Positions 17,411 through 26,486 of a stretch of DNA of 64,000 bases are shown here, in pieces. The stretch is from Telluribacter humicola (lineage in GTDB: Bacteria; Bacteroidota; Bacteroidia; Cytophagales; Spirosomataceae): NCBI RefSeq assembly GCF_017355935.1, contig NZ_JAFIQT010000001.1, forward strand, positions 1,860,001 to 1,924,000. Direction: 5' to 3'. Below the pieces are notes generated by a model that saw only the letters and a list, made by a program, of their open reading frames with translations, ran no database searches and was not told where the DNA came from. The translations under genes were made by a program, and so were the position numbers. The first letter of the stretch is position 1, and the number at the start of each line of letters is the position of its first letter.

Positions 17411-18694
17411 TCAGGTACGCGATAAGGTATATGGACGTTGTGAGTCGATTTTCAGGAAAATAAACAGTAGGATTGAAAACGACCACAGCGACGAACCCCC
17501 GTAGCTGAAAAAGGGCAGAGGAATACCAATAACCGGCATAAGACCGATGGTCATACCGATGTTAACCATGAAGTGAAAAAACATGATACCGGCAACGCAA
17601 TAACCATAAACCCGGGCAAAGCGCGTTCGCTGGCGCTCGGCCAGGATCACCAGACGGGCAATAAGGCCCATGAAGAGAACAACCACAATAGCAGCTCCGA
17701 TGAAGCCATGCTCTTCGCCTACGGTACAGAAAATAAAGTCAGTACTCTGCTCAGGTACAAAGTCAAACTTGGTCTGGGTCCCTTCCAGAAAGCCTTTGCC
17801 TATCAGTCGTCCCGAACCAATCGCGATCTTGGATTGAATTACGTTCCAGCCGGCACCACGCGGATCTGAATCAGGATCAACCAGTACCATGATACGGCTG
17901 CGCTGATGCTTTTGCAGAATGTTATTTATAAAGAAATCTACCCCGATCACTACGCCCATCATAATAAACGCCACCACCAGTGTAGCCAGTAAGCCACCCT
18001 GGCGACGGGTAGTCTTGGGCATGAACCATATGATCAGTCCGGCTATGATGACAATACCGGCTACGATAAACCAGTTGGATACCAGCAGGGTCATTACTAC
18101 CAGGATGGCCATAATAATACCTACGGCGGGGATAATACCAGGGAGCCCTTCGCGGTATAGCATGATCGCAAAAGCCGCAAATACAAGCATGGACCCGGTT
18201 TCGTTCGAAACCAGGATCAGTAGGGACGGTACTCCTACAAAACCTGCTATAGGCAGGTACTCCTTCCAGGAGCGGGTCAGACTCACGGTAGGATCACTAA
18301 GGTACTTGGCCAGGGCAAGGCTGGTACCTAATTTGGCAAACTCAGCAGGCTGGATAGAAAAGGCACCTATCTTGATCCAGGAGTGTGAACCGTTGATATC
18401 AGCTCCGATGAAAAGTACAGCGACCAGCATCAGTAGTACAATCCCGTAGATGATGTACGCAAAGGTATCGTAAAACTTATGGTCTATAACCAGAATAGCA
18501 ATAATGAGGAGTATCGTAGTCCCAATCCACATGAGCTGCTTCCCGGCATTGTGAGCCATATCAAAAATGCTGGTAGGCACCTCCGGACTGTACACGGCAG
18601 CGTAAATATTGAACCACCCCATCATTACACACAGGATGTAGATGAGTACGGCGATCCAGTCAAGATTCTGAGTTAATGTTTGGTTACGAGCCAT
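17411..18694 (-). CDS. rodA: Peptidoglycan glycosyltransferase RodA (SEDS family)
   Basis: A 427-residue membrane protein with about ten transmembrane segments and the SEDS signatures GADINGSHSWIKIGAFSIQP, EFAKLGTSLALAKYL, and near the C-terminus GIPLPFFSYGGSSL. RodA polymerises lipid II glycan strands in the elongation machinery with PBP2, whose gene lies 78 bp upstream on the same strand. FtsW is less likely because of the pairing with a PBP2 gene. The region is normally preceded by mreBCD; those genes are not in this window. Confidence 0.95.
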   Translation of the reverse strand: MARNQTLTQNLDWIAVLIYILCVMMGWFNIYAAVYSPEVPTSIFDMAHNAGKQLMWIGTTILLIIAILVIDHKFYDTFAYIIYGIVLLMLVAVLFIGADINGSHSWIKIGAFSIQPAEFAKLGTSLALAKYLSDPTVSLTRSWKEYLPIAGFVGVPSLLILVSNETGSMLVFAAFAIMLYREGLPGIIPAVGIIMAILVVMTLLVSNWFIVAGIVIIAGLIIWFMPKTTRRQGGLLATLVVAFIMMGVVIGVDFFINNILQKHQRSRIMVLVDPDSDPRGAGWNVIQSKIAIGSGRLIGKGFLEGTQTKFDFVPEQSTDFIFCTVGEEHGFIGAAIVVVLFMGLIARLVILAERQRTRFARVYGYCVAGIMFFHFMVNIGMTIGLMPVIGIPLPFFSYGGSSLWSFSILLFIFLKIDSQRPYTLSRT

Positions 18695-18772
18695 TTTCTA
18701 AAAGTGGCAATTAAGGAGGGAAAGTGGATATAAAAACTGTTAACGTGATCGATACCTTCAGCTACTGAACGT

Positions 18773-20716
18773 CTAGTTTCCGGATGAAGCTACGGTCAGG
18801 CCAGGTTTGTTAGCCCCGTCTTTTTTAGTAGTAGCGATGGGGGCCGTAACCGGTGGCTTCTTCTTGGCAGTATCCTTCTTAGTGGGAGACTTGGTCCCCG
18901 GTACTATTACGTTAGGCATGTAGTTTCTTGAGAGTACATAGCTCTCGAGTGGTTTATTCTCAGTTTTCCGTTTCAGATATCGCTCTATGATCAGAGTAGC
19001 TACCGGAGCGGCAGCTGTTCCTCCCCACACCCCATTTTCAACGAAGGCTGCTATGGCTATCTTGGGATTATCCGCCGGAGCAAATCCAATGAAGATAGAG
19101 TGGTCCTTACCGATTTTATTCTGTGAGGTTCCTGTTTTTCCTGCGATCTGAACATCTTTAATTCGGGCCAGTCCCATTACAGTACCCGCTTCGACGGCTC
19201 CAACCATACCAGGTATGATAGTCTCAAAATGACGGGCCTCTATACCTGTTTCATGCTTTACAGTATACTCAGGCAGAGGTTTATTCTTTTCTCCAACACC
19301 ACTTACTACGTGAGGCGTATAGTAGTAGCCGCGGTTAGCAATGATAGCAGCTACATTGGCCATCTTAAGGGGGGTGATCAAAAGCTCCCCTTCACCGATA
19401 CTTAGCGAATATACATTGGAAAACTTCCAGCGATCAGCGCCATAGATTTTATCATAGTAGGTTTCATCAGGGAGGTTTCCTTTGTATTCACTAGGAAGGT
19501 CCACCCCCAGACGCTGGCCAATGCCGAACTTACTTACTTGCTCATTCCAGCGGTTGAGGCCCTCGGCTGATGCTTTATAGGTATCCTTGGTGTCATTATT
19601 ATAAATAATACGCTTGAATACCTGATAGAAATAGGGATTACATGAATATTGTACCGCACTCACAATCGTAGAGGTAGCAGGGTGATTGTGACACTTCATA
19701 GGAGATCCTGCATGGCCAAAACCGGTACCCGGTGTAATTACTCCGTCTTGTAAGGCGATCAGGGCCTGTATCAGCTTAAACGTAGAACCCGGACGATAGC
19801 TAGCCATGACAGGTCGGTTAAAGAGCGGCTTGTATGGGTTCTTGGCCAGCATAGAGTAGTTCTTGGAGAAATGCCGGGAAGCCAGAATATTGGGATCATA
19901 ACTTGGTGATGATACAATAGCTAATATCTGCCCGGTTTTGGGCTCAATCGCTACTACACTACCTACCTTATTAACCATGAGACTATCTGCATACTGCTGC
20001 ACCATCAGGTCAATGCCGGTGTACAGGTTCTGACCAGCTATAGCCATCGTATCGAGTTCACCATCCTTCCAGGACCCTTTGGCTACGCCACTAACGTTTT
20101 GCATCACAAACCGGATACCTCGTTTACCGCGGAGCTGTTCCTCGTAATACTTTTCAATACCACTCTGTCCGATATAGTCGCCCTGCCGGTAGTACTCAAC
20201 TTCCTGCTTTTCCATCTGCCCTTTAGTGATTTCACTCACGTACCCCATCGTATTGGCCAGTACTGGAGCCGAATAGGTTCGCAGGGAGCTTTTAGCAAAC
20301 TCAAAGCCCGGATAGTCCACCATGATGTCCTGGATACGGGCAAAGTCTTCTTTAGAAAGCTGACGAAGGAAAAGGGACGGCTTAACGCGTGAGTAGGTAC
20401 GTGCGGCCGTCATGAGGCTGTCAAAATCACGCCGTTCGATGCCAAGCAGCCGACAGAAAGTAAGGGTATCCTGTACTTTGGCCTTGTAGGGGGTCACCAA
20501 CAGGTCGTAGACAGGCGTATTGTATACGATGAGGTTGCCGTACCGGTCATAGATCTGCCCCCGGAAAGGGATCTCTATTACTCTTTTGATGGAGTTACTG
20601 GACGATTCAATCGTATAACTTTCATCTAGTACCTGCAGGTAGAACAGCCTGAATAAGTAGGCAACACCTACAAATATGAAAAAACCAATAATGATAAAGC
20701 GACGATTCTCAAGCAT
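18773..20716 (-). CDS. mrdA: Penicillin-binding protein 2 (class B transpeptidase)
   Basis: About 647 residues. One N-terminal transmembrane anchor (FIIIGFFIFVGVAYLFRLFY) is followed by the PBP dimerisation domain (IPFRGQIYDRYGNLIVYNTP) and a transpeptidase domain with SxxK in RPGSTFKLIQ (about residue 310), SxN in YSCNPYF and KTG in AGKTGTSQNK (about 525). The C-terminal tail is lysine/proline-rich (SPTKKDTAKKKPP). It cross-links peptidoglycan during elongation with RodA. ATG at 20716 is preferred; an in-frame TTG lies 9 bp upstream. Confidence 0.95.
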   Translation of the reverse strand: MLENRRFIIIGFFIFVGVAYLFRLFYLQVLDESYTIESSSNSIKRVIEIPFRGQIYDRYGNLIVYNTPVYDLLVTPYKAKVQDTLTFCRLLGIERRDFDSLMTAARTYSRVKPSLFLRQLSKEDFARIQDIMVDYPGFEFAKSSLRTYSAPVLANTMGYVSEITKGQMEKQEVEYYRQGDYIGQSGIEKYYEEQLRGKRGIRFVMQNVSGVAKGSWKDGELDTMAIAGQNLYTGIDLMVQQYADSLMVNKVGSVVAIEPKTGQILAIVSSPSYDPNILASRHFSKNYSMLAKNPYKPLFNRPVMASYRPGSTFKLIQALIALQDGVITPGTGFGHAGSPMKCHNHPATSTIVSAVQYSCNPYFYQVFKRIIYNNDTKDTYKASAEGLNRWNEQVSKFGIGQRLGVDLPSEYKGNLPDETYYDKIYGADRWKFSNVYSLSIGEGELLITPLKMANVAAIIANRGYYYTPHVVSGVGEKNKPLPEYTVKHETGIEARHFETIIPGMVGAVEAGTVMGLARIKDVQIAGKTGTSQNKIGKDHSIFIGFAPADNPKIAIAAFVENGVWGGTAAAPVATLIIERYLKRKTENKPLESYVLSRNYMPNVIVPGTKSPTKKDTAKKKPPVTAPIATTKKDGANKPGLTVASSGN

Positions 20717-20858
20717 TCCAATCAACCCAATTTTCCGTTCTCACCAAGAACGCCACGAAGTTCGTGATATTGAAACATATATCAAAAGGTAATAAATAAT
20801 TTAGTTTTATGCACGTAAATGTCATAGAAATAGCAAGTTAGGTGCAATTTGTATGTAT

Positions 20859-21893
20859 TTAAAAACCAGCTCCGCGTGCATTTGTTCTGATTCGGCACAG
20901 ATATCCATCGGCTGTGATATATAAGGTACTACCATCGTTGCCCCAGGCGCAGTTGGCAGTAGCCTGTTTGGTATCTATCCGTCCCAGCAGTTTGCCTTCG
21001 GGCGATAGTATCAGTACTCCACCGGGTCCCGTTGTCCATACATTTCCGTCCTTATCCAGCTTGAGGCCATCCGGCAGGCCGGGTAGTCCCTGCTTCACCA
21101 TGGAAGTTGCATCGAAGAACAACCTTCCCTTACCCAAGGTTCCATCGTTCTGTACCGGATAAGCCATCAGGATAGCTTTTTCCGGATCAGACTGGGCTAC
21201 GTATAAGGTACGCCCATCCGGTGAGAAGGCCAGGCCATTGGGGCGAGTCAGATCGCTGATCAGCAGCGTTACATTTCCGTCGGGAGTAACTCGGTACACA
21301 CCGTAATGAGGCAGCTCCTGGGACGGGTCATCCTGGCGCTTGGGCAGGCCGTAAGGTGGATCCGTAAAGTAGTAGCTGTTCTGCGTCGGATGCTGTACTA
21401 CGTCGTTGGGGCTGTGAAAGCGTTTGCCCTGGTACCGATCGGCCAGGGTGAGCTTGCCGCCTCCTGTCAATGGCATGGCCGTGACCCGCCGGTCGCCGTG
21501 CTCACAGGCAATAAGCCGACCCTGTCGGTCGAGGGTAAGGCCGTTGCTGCCGGGTTCTTCGCTGTAGTACTCGTGTCCGGTGTAGCCCGACGGCTTCAGA
21601 AACTCCGAAAGTCCTTCCTGCTCACTCCATTTAAAGATAACGTTCTGAGGTACATCGGAGAAGAGCAAGTAATTACCCTCTTTGATCCAGATAGGTCCCT
21701 CGGACCAGACAAAACCCGAAGCCAGTACCTCAATGGGAGTACCCTTAGGAATTAGTTTTTCGAGTCGGGCATCCTGGTACACAACCTGACCGATACTGGG
21801 GTATACAGGCTGATTGGTAGCAGGCTGGGCAACACAGGGCGAAAGCAGACCGGTAGTCAGGCCTGCTAGTATAGGAAGAGCGGTCGTTTTCAT
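20859..21893 (-). CDS. SMP-30/gluconolactonase-family protein, exported
   Basis: A 344-residue protein with a Sec signal peptide (cleavage near CVAQ, about residue 22). The six-bladed propeller has metal-site motifs of SMP-30 lactonases: SEGPIWIKEG near residue 70, HSPNDVVQHP, LTRPNGLAFSPDG and GLPDGLKLDKDGNVW. Family knowledge: calcium- or zinc-dependent hydrolysis of sugar lactones. It is alone between mrdA and a UspA gene, each with its own spacer. It may act on aldonolactones made by periplasmic sugar dehydrogenases such as the PQQ-type enzyme elsewhere in the window; that link is inferred. Confidence 0.9.
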   Translation of the reverse strand: MKTTALPILAGLTTGLLSPCVAQPATNQPVYPSIGQVVYQDARLEKLIPKGTPIEVLASGFVWSEGPIWIKEGNYLLFSDVPQNVIFKWSEQEGLSEFLKPSGYTGHEYYSEEPGSNGLTLDRQGRLIACEHGDRRVTAMPLTGGGKLTLADRYQGKRFHSPNDVVQHPTQNSYYFTDPPYGLPKRQDDPSQELPHYGVYRVTPDGNVTLLISDLTRPNGLAFSPDGRTLYVAQSDPEKAILMAYPVQNDGTLGKGRLFFDATSMVKQGLPGLPDGLKLDKDGNVWTTGPGGVLILSPEGKLLGRIDTKQATANCAWGNDGSTLYITADGYLCRIRTNARGAGF

Positions 21894-21995
21894 AAACTGA
21901 GGAAGCGCCTAAGGCAAGTGATTTAAGTGATTTTACCCCTAAAAGGGCACAGGAACCGTTTCTCTACTGCGATAGATTGGGTTTAAAAGATGTAC

Positions 21996-22850
21996 TTACC
22001 GAAGTGGAATCGTCAGAACCGGAATGTTTGAATGGTTAACGGTATCTTCGGTCATGCTTCCCAGAATTAAGTGCGACAGGCCCCGACGCTGGTGGGTACC
22101 CATGGTAATAATGTCCACCCCCTGCTCTTTGGCGAATTGCAGAATCTCTATTCCTTCATCCAGATCCAGGGCTCCTTTCAGGTGGAAGGTAGTATTTAGT
22201 AAATTACTGTCTGAGACCAGATCGCGGTAGCGCTGCTCAATGGCTTCCTCACTGCCTAGACCCGCCGGGTCATTAACATAAAGTATATGGAAGCTGATAT
22301 CCGTGCCTAGGGTCTGCTGCAGAGCCGCCAGCCTGCGGAACACGACTTTCTGATCATCTTTCAGTGTCGTCGGGAAGGCAATGTTTTTGATCGGTCCGGG
22401 TATAGTCTCCTCGGGTACTGCCAGTACCGGACAGCAGGCTCGTCGGATTACTTTCTCGGTGTTTGATCCGATCAGCAGCTCCTCCAGACCACCCGCGCCC
22501 CGGGTACCCATCACGATCAGGTCCATATTATTACGTTCCGCGTATGTTTCGACTACTGACACCAGTGAACCGGGACACAACTCTGTACGGATCTTTAAAC
22601 CGGAAAAAGCCCGTTTCTGAACCAGCTCTCTTCGTAGTTCGATCAGGTAATCGTACAAATCACTGGTAGTTACAGTGTCAGACTGCTGATTATATGCTCT
22701 GGATTGCCTGGATGTGGCTGCCTGAGTGGCATTTTCATCTACATTGAGGAGCACCAGTCCAGCATCGGCCTGAACTGCCAGCAGGGCGGCTACCTCCACT
22801 GCCGTTCGGGAGCCGGGGGAAAAGTCGGTGGGGACGAGGATCGCCTGCAT
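21996..22850 (-). CDS. Tandem universal stress protein (two UspA domains)
   Basis: A 284-residue cytoplasmic protein with two Usp domains, about 1-145 and 150-284. Each ends in the ATP-binding GxxG(x9)GS/T motif: GTRGAGGLEELLIGSNTEKV and GTHQRRGLSHLILGSMTEDT. Both halves keep the motif, so ATP binding is likely. Tandem Usp proteins are common in Bacteroidota stress responses. No operon partner is apparent; the GH13 gene lies about 110 bp upstream on the same strand. Confidence 0.94.
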   Translation of the reverse strand: MQAILVPTDFSPGSRTAVEVAALLAVQADAGLVLLNVDENATQAATSRQSRAYNQQSDTVTTSDLYDYLIELRRELVQKRAFSGLKIRTELCPGSLVSVVETYAERNNMDLIVMGTRGAGGLEELLIGSNTEKVIRRACCPVLAVPEETIPGPIKNIAFPTTLKDDQKVVFRRLAALQQTLGTDISFHILYVNDPAGLGSEEAIEQRYRDLVSDSNLLNTTFHLKGALDLDEGIEILQFAKEQGVDIITMGTHQRRGLSHLILGSMTEDTVNHSNIPVLTIPLR

Positions 22851-22961
22851 AGTCAGTTAAGGGTTAGGTGCTGATGATACCTTAAAATTATAAAAAATTA
22901 TGCTAGGGTCTACCGATTTTGTGGAGTATTCAGGAGTTTGTGAGGTCTGAAATAGGGTGGC

Positions 22962-24470
22962 TCAGAAGCTGAGACCCAGTAGTATACTGCCATAGGTTGG
23001 CAACTGAATGGTATCCCTGTCGGTAATGGCAGCCGGCAAAGTCTGGAAAATCACTCGCGTGTACTGCTCCATAGTATCGCTTAGCATTATGGTTTGCGGG
23101 GAGTCGAGCAGGTTATGAATAATCAGCACCGGTTGGGTAGGATGCGGGCGGAAGTAAGCAAGTACCTTATCGTTATCGATAGGAGTCTCCGCCAGGTTGG
23201 GCGCATGGATTTGGGCCAGGGCGGGCTCAGCCTTACGAACAGCAATCAGTTTTTTATAATGATGGTACAGGGAATTCGGGTCCTGCTGCTGCAGCGACAG
23301 GGGCCTGACCGTAGCGCGGCGTGAGTACCTGGGTTTGATCCAGAGGGCTCGCTGGGGATCATCACGGTCCTCGGTCCAGATGAAGGGTTCCCGGATGCGC
23401 TCATCGGGCTTCTGCCCCAGCATACCTATCTCTTCGCCGTAGTACATATAGGGCTGACCGGGTAGGGTAAGTAGCATCGAAGCCGCGAGTTTCATCAGGG
23501 CTATGTTGCCCTCAACTACGCTGCCAATCCGGTTCTGGTCGTGATTGGTCAGCATGGTAGCATCTATAAAGTCAGGATTATAGCGGCCGAATATGGCGTA
23601 GTCGTCCAGCAGCTTACGGACCAGGTCTTGGTGAGTACCCTGGTATAGTATACGCTGAAGATGGTAGCTCAGGTCAAAGTGGAAGTTTGCCTTAAGCCCC
23701 CGGAAGTAAGGTCCTACCTCCTCGGTTGGAGCCCACACTTCCCCAACCGTATAGGTGCCGGGTTTGATGCGATCGACCTCCTTGCCAAACTCCTCCCAGA
23801 ATACCGGATTCCGGTGCTTGACCCAGTCGGGGTAGATGTGGCGGGCAGCATCAAGCCGGAACCCGTCCACGCCTATTTTATTGAGCCAAAACGTTAGGAT
23901 TTTCGACACTTCATAGCGAAGGAGTGGAGAGTCGTAGTTGAGGTCGGGCATACTATGCGTAAACATCCCGTAGTACTTTTCGGCATCACCCGGATTATCA
24001 TGCCAGGGGTTCGCTTCCCACGAGTCGGCCGTTAGCTGTCGGCGTCCTATCCCTTTGGCGTCAATTTGTTGCTGGGTCATCCACCAGTAAAACATCCGGT
24101 GGGGATTTTTTGTGCTGGCACTGGCCTTCCTGAACCACGGGTGCTGGGTACTGGTGTGGTTAATCACCAGGTCCATATATACATGGATATTGCGCCGGTG
24201 AGCTTCTGCCAGTAGCCTTTTAAAATCATCCATCGTCCCAAACTCCGGCTCGATGGCGTAATAGTCCGTGACGTCGTACTTGTGGTACGTAGGGGAGGGG
24301 TGAATGGGCGTAAGCCAGATCGCCTCTATTCCCAGATCCTGCAGGTAGTCCAGCTTGGATGTAATGCCATTCAGGTCTCCGATTCCGTCACCGTTGGAAT
24401 CGCAGAAGGCCCGTACAAATATTTCATAACATACGCGGGGCAAATGCACTGGGGCACTAGGGGCGTTCAT
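22962..24470 (-). CDS. GH13 alpha-amylase-family enzyme, cytoplasmic
   Basis: A 502-residue protein without signal peptide. The GH13 conserved regions are all present: DLVINHTS (region I), GFRLDAARH with the nucleophile aspartate near 203, GEVWAP with the acid glutamate near 243, and TNHDQNR near 306. The opening VCYEIFVRAFCDSNGDGIGD and SPTYHKYDVTDYY resemble GH13_36-type alpha-amylases / oligosaccharide hydrolases more than trehalose synthase. It probably cleaves malto-oligosaccharides to maltose or glucose and could feed the maltokinase-GlgE route at 39870-46984; that is inference. It is followed upstream by maf, 33 bp away. Confidence 0.9.
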   Translation of the reverse strand: MNAPSAPVHLPRVCYEIFVRAFCDSNGDGIGDLNGITSKLDYLQDLGIEAIWLTPIHPSPTYHKYDVTDYYAIEPEFGTMDDFKRLLAEAHRRNIHVYMDLVINHTSTQHPWFRKASASTKNPHRMFYWWMTQQQIDAKGIGRRQLTADSWEANPWHDNPGDAEKYYGMFTHSMPDLNYDSPLLRYEVSKILTFWLNKIGVDGFRLDAARHIYPDWVKHRNPVFWEEFGKEVDRIKPGTYTVGEVWAPTEEVGPYFRGLKANFHFDLSYHLQRILYQGTHQDLVRKLLDDYAIFGRYNPDFIDATMLTNHDQNRIGSVVEGNIALMKLAASMLLTLPGQPYMYYGEEIGMLGQKPDERIREPFIWTEDRDDPQRALWIKPRYSRRATVRPLSLQQQDPNSLYHHYKKLIAVRKAEPALAQIHAPNLAETPIDNDKVLAYFRPHPTQPVLIIHNLLDSPQTIMLSDTMEQYTRVIFQTLPAAITDRDTIQLPTYGSILLGLSF

Positions 24471-24503
24471 CAGCTTCCGGTTGTGGTATGAATTAGTAAT
24501 CTG

Positions 24504-25079
24504 TTAGTTGACGTGAGGCTTTAGCAACTGGTACACTTTATGCACAGGAAGCCCCATGATAGTATAGTAGGAGCCCTCTATACGCTCAATGCCCACCATG
24601 CCAATCCACTCCTGTATGCCGTAGGCTCCGGCCTTGTCGTAGGGACGGTACTGCTCGATATAGTAGTCGATCTCCGCATCTTCCAGCTCTCTGAACGTGA
24701 CATGCGCTATATCACTTGCAGGCTCATAACCCTTCGGGCCCAGTAGGCATATACCCGTGATGACCTGGTGGGTATGGCCCGAAAGTTGCCTAAGCATGGA
24801 GCGAGCTTCCGCCGCATCAGCCGGTTTATTCAGTATAGTTGTATCCACTACCACTATAGTGTCAGCACACAGTACGAGGGCCTCGCCCTGGTACTCCCCA
24901 AACTGCTCCGCTTTGTGTTGGGCCAGGTACTCCGCTACCTGAGCCGCATGCATGGTCGGCGGGAATAGTTCATCAGTGGGTCGTACTTCTACTCTGAAAT
25001 CAAAACCAGCTTCTTTCATGAGTTGTTGGCGCCGGGGCGAATTAGAGGCAAGGATCAGCGGAGACTTTAGTGTAAGCAT
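24504..25079 (-). CDS. maf: Maf-family nucleoside triphosphate pyrophosphatase
   Basis: A 191-residue protein with Maf motifs LASNSPRRQQLMKEAGFDF, CADTIVVVDTTILNKPADAAEA, and AYGIQEWIGMVGIERIEGSY. Maf proteins hydrolyse modified or canonical NTPs (dTTP/UTP or m7GTP) and are linked to septum control. The SNSPRR and IQ/I-E positions suggest the dTTP/UTP subtype, but subtype calls from a few residues are uncertain. It is head-to-head with the MarR gene, with 172 bp between starts. Confidence 0.93.
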   Translation of the reverse strand: MLTLKSPLILASNSPRRQQLMKEAGFDFRVEVRPTDELFPPTMHAAQVAEYLAQHKAEQFGEYQGEALVLCADTIVVVDTTILNKPADAAEARSMLRQLSGHTHQVITGICLLGPKGYEPASDIAHVTFRELEDAEIDYYIEQYRPYDKAGAYGIQEWIGMVGIERIEGSYYTIMGLPVHKVYQLLKPHVN

Positions 25080-25190
25080 ACGTCTGGTAATGTGCGAACA
25101 GCTGGTAGAGTACGGCTATAATACCATCAAATCTTTTCTACTGTTCAGAAGTTTTTATAATTTGTTTGTTATAAAGGAACTAAAATTTCT

Positions 25191-25227
25191 TTAATGTATG
25201 TTTGTACATTAAATGTAAATACATTAA
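25191..25227. promoter_or_regulatory. Candidate MarR operator overlapping a -7 box
   Basis: A perfect palindrome TTAATGTA-N6-TACATTAA (25191-25212) is followed at once by a second repeat AATGTA-AA-TACATT (25212-25225). The octamer TATGTTTG (25197-25204), inside the first palindrome, matches the TAnnTTTG -7 element. Binding of the downstream MarR protein here would block the promoter, suggesting autorepression of the marR-yceI unit. Confidence 0.6.
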
Positions 25228-25251
25228 TATTGCATCACATTGAAAGAAGCT

Positions 25252-25707
25252 ATGTCCATCGAAACTGATATAAAGCAGAAAAAATTCCGGTCACCTTACC
25301 ATCGGCTGACTGTGAATCTTATCTATACCAGCAATTGGCTGATGTATCAGCAGTTGGAGGTCCTGCGCGAGTATGGTATTACTCCTCAGCAGTATAACGT
25401 GCTCCGAATATTGAAGGGCCAGTACCCTGAGCCTATCAAAGTTAATGCCATAGCCGAACGCATGCTGGATAAAACATCCAACGCTTCGCGACTGGTAGAT
25501 AAACTTCTGGCTAAGGAGCTACTGATTCGCAACTCCTGCCCGTCTGACCGGAGAGCCGTAGATGTCATTATTACAGAGAAGGGACTTGCACTGCTGACGC
25601 AACTTGATCCGGTGATTCTGGAAATGGAGAAGAATCTGCATACGCTTACTCCCGATGAAGCCAACCAGCTTAGCGATTTGCTGGACAAATTGCGCAAACC
25701 AGAATAA
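25252..25707 (+). CDS. MarR-family transcriptional regulator
   Basis: A winged-helix repressor of about 151 residues. The recognition region LRILKGQYPEPIKVNAIAER and wing SCPSDRRAVDVIITEKGLALL are typical of MarR proteins, with dimerisation helices at both ends. ATG at 25252 is chosen over a TTG 12 bp upstream. It is followed 57 bp later by a YceI-family gene on the same strand, a pairing seen repeatedly in Bacteroidota. Two AT-rich palindromes lie just upstream and are likely its own operators. The inducing ligand is unknown; phenolic or redox compounds are typical for the family. Confidence 0.92.
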   Translation: MSIETDIKQKKFRSPYHRLTVNLIYTSNWLMYQQLEVLREYGITPQQYNVLRILKGQYPEPIKVNAIAERMLDKTSNASRLVDKLLAKELLIRNSCPSDRRAVDVIITEKGLALLTQLDPVILEMEKNLHTLTPDEANQLSDLLDKLRKPE

Positions 25708-25764
25708 TACAACTTTATATACGTTTTGAATTTTTTACCCAAACAATCAAATCTAGTCAAACCA

Positions 25765-26385
25765 ATGAAAGTGTTCAAACAATTCGCCAGTGTAATGGCA
25801 GCAGTATTGCTGATGTCTTCAGTAGCCGTAGCCGAAGATGGAACAAAAGCTAAGGCAGCTACTTACAAAGTTGATCCTGCAAAAAGCGAGATTAAGTGGA
25901 ATGGTAAGAAAGTTACCGGCGAGCATTACGGAAAAATTGACCTGAAAGAAGGTAGCTTTACCCTGGATGGTAACAAACTTACTGCCGGTAAATTCGTAGC
26001 TGACATGACTACCATCACCAGCGAAGACCTGAAAGACGCAAACTACAACGGCAAACTGGTAGGCCACCTGAAGTCGGAGGATTTCTTCTCCGTAGAGAAG
26101 CACCCTACTGCTACATTTGTACTAACTAAGGCTACTGCCACTAGTGCTAACCAATACGATGTAACGGGTAACCTGACCATCAAAGGTATTACTAAGCCTG
26201 TAACTTTCCCCGTAACAGTAGCTCCTACTGCTAATGGTGCTCAGGCTACCGGTACTATCACCGTTGACCGCTCTAAGTACGACATGAAGTTCCGTTCGAA
26301 GTCATTCTTCGACGCTGCTACCCTGGGTGACAACCTGATCTACGACGACTTCACTTTGGATGTGAAACTGGTTGCTACCAAGTAA
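25765..26385 (+). CDS. YceI-family lipocalin-like periplasmic protein
   Basis: About 206 residues with a Sec signal peptide (cleavage after AVAE or near it, about residue 23). The YceI fold is shown by YKVDPAKSEIKWNGKKVTGEHYG, a central VGHLKSEDFFSVEKHPTATF and NLTIKGITKPVTFPV. YceI proteins form a beta-barrel that binds isoprenoid or quinone-like lipids, and are often stress-induced. ATG at 25765 is chosen because it directly precedes the signal peptide; an upstream TTG frame would add 13 non-conserved residues. Probably controlled by the preceding MarR repressor. Confidence 0.93.
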   Translation: MKVFKQFASVMAAVLLMSSVAVAEDGTKAKAATYKVDPAKSEIKWNGKKVTGEHYGKIDLKEGSFTLDGNKLTAGKFVADMTTITSEDLKDANYNGKLVGHLKSEDFFSVEKHPTATFVLTKATATSANQYDVTGNLTIKGITKPVTFPVTVAPTANGAQATGTITVDRSKYDMKFRSKSFFDAATLGDNLIYDDFTLDVKLVATK

Positions 26386-26411
26386 TTAGTAGTACTAGGA
26401 TAAAATTTCTT

Positions 26412-26456
26412 GCGAAAGCCCGTGCGGTCACTGACTGTACGGGCTTTCGCTATTTA
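26412..26456. terminator. Terminator between yceI and the HsdR_N-like gene
   Basis: A 12-bp stem GCGAAAGCCCGT / ACGGGCTTTCGC with a 15-nt loop between convergent genes; the trailing T tract is short (TATTT). Confidence 0.72.
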
Positions 26457-26486
26457 AAAGGGCTAATGAACTAGTACATGATTATG

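Noticed and set aside
17919-18449. 176-codon antisense ORF in rodA
   Set aside because: Threonine/isoleucine-rich translation is the mirror of membrane-helix codons in rodA, not a gene.
22962-24470. Trehalose synthase as identity of the GH13 enzyme
   Set aside because: The opening and the HKYDVTDYY region match GH13_36-type amylases better than TreS, and it is not next to maltokinase.
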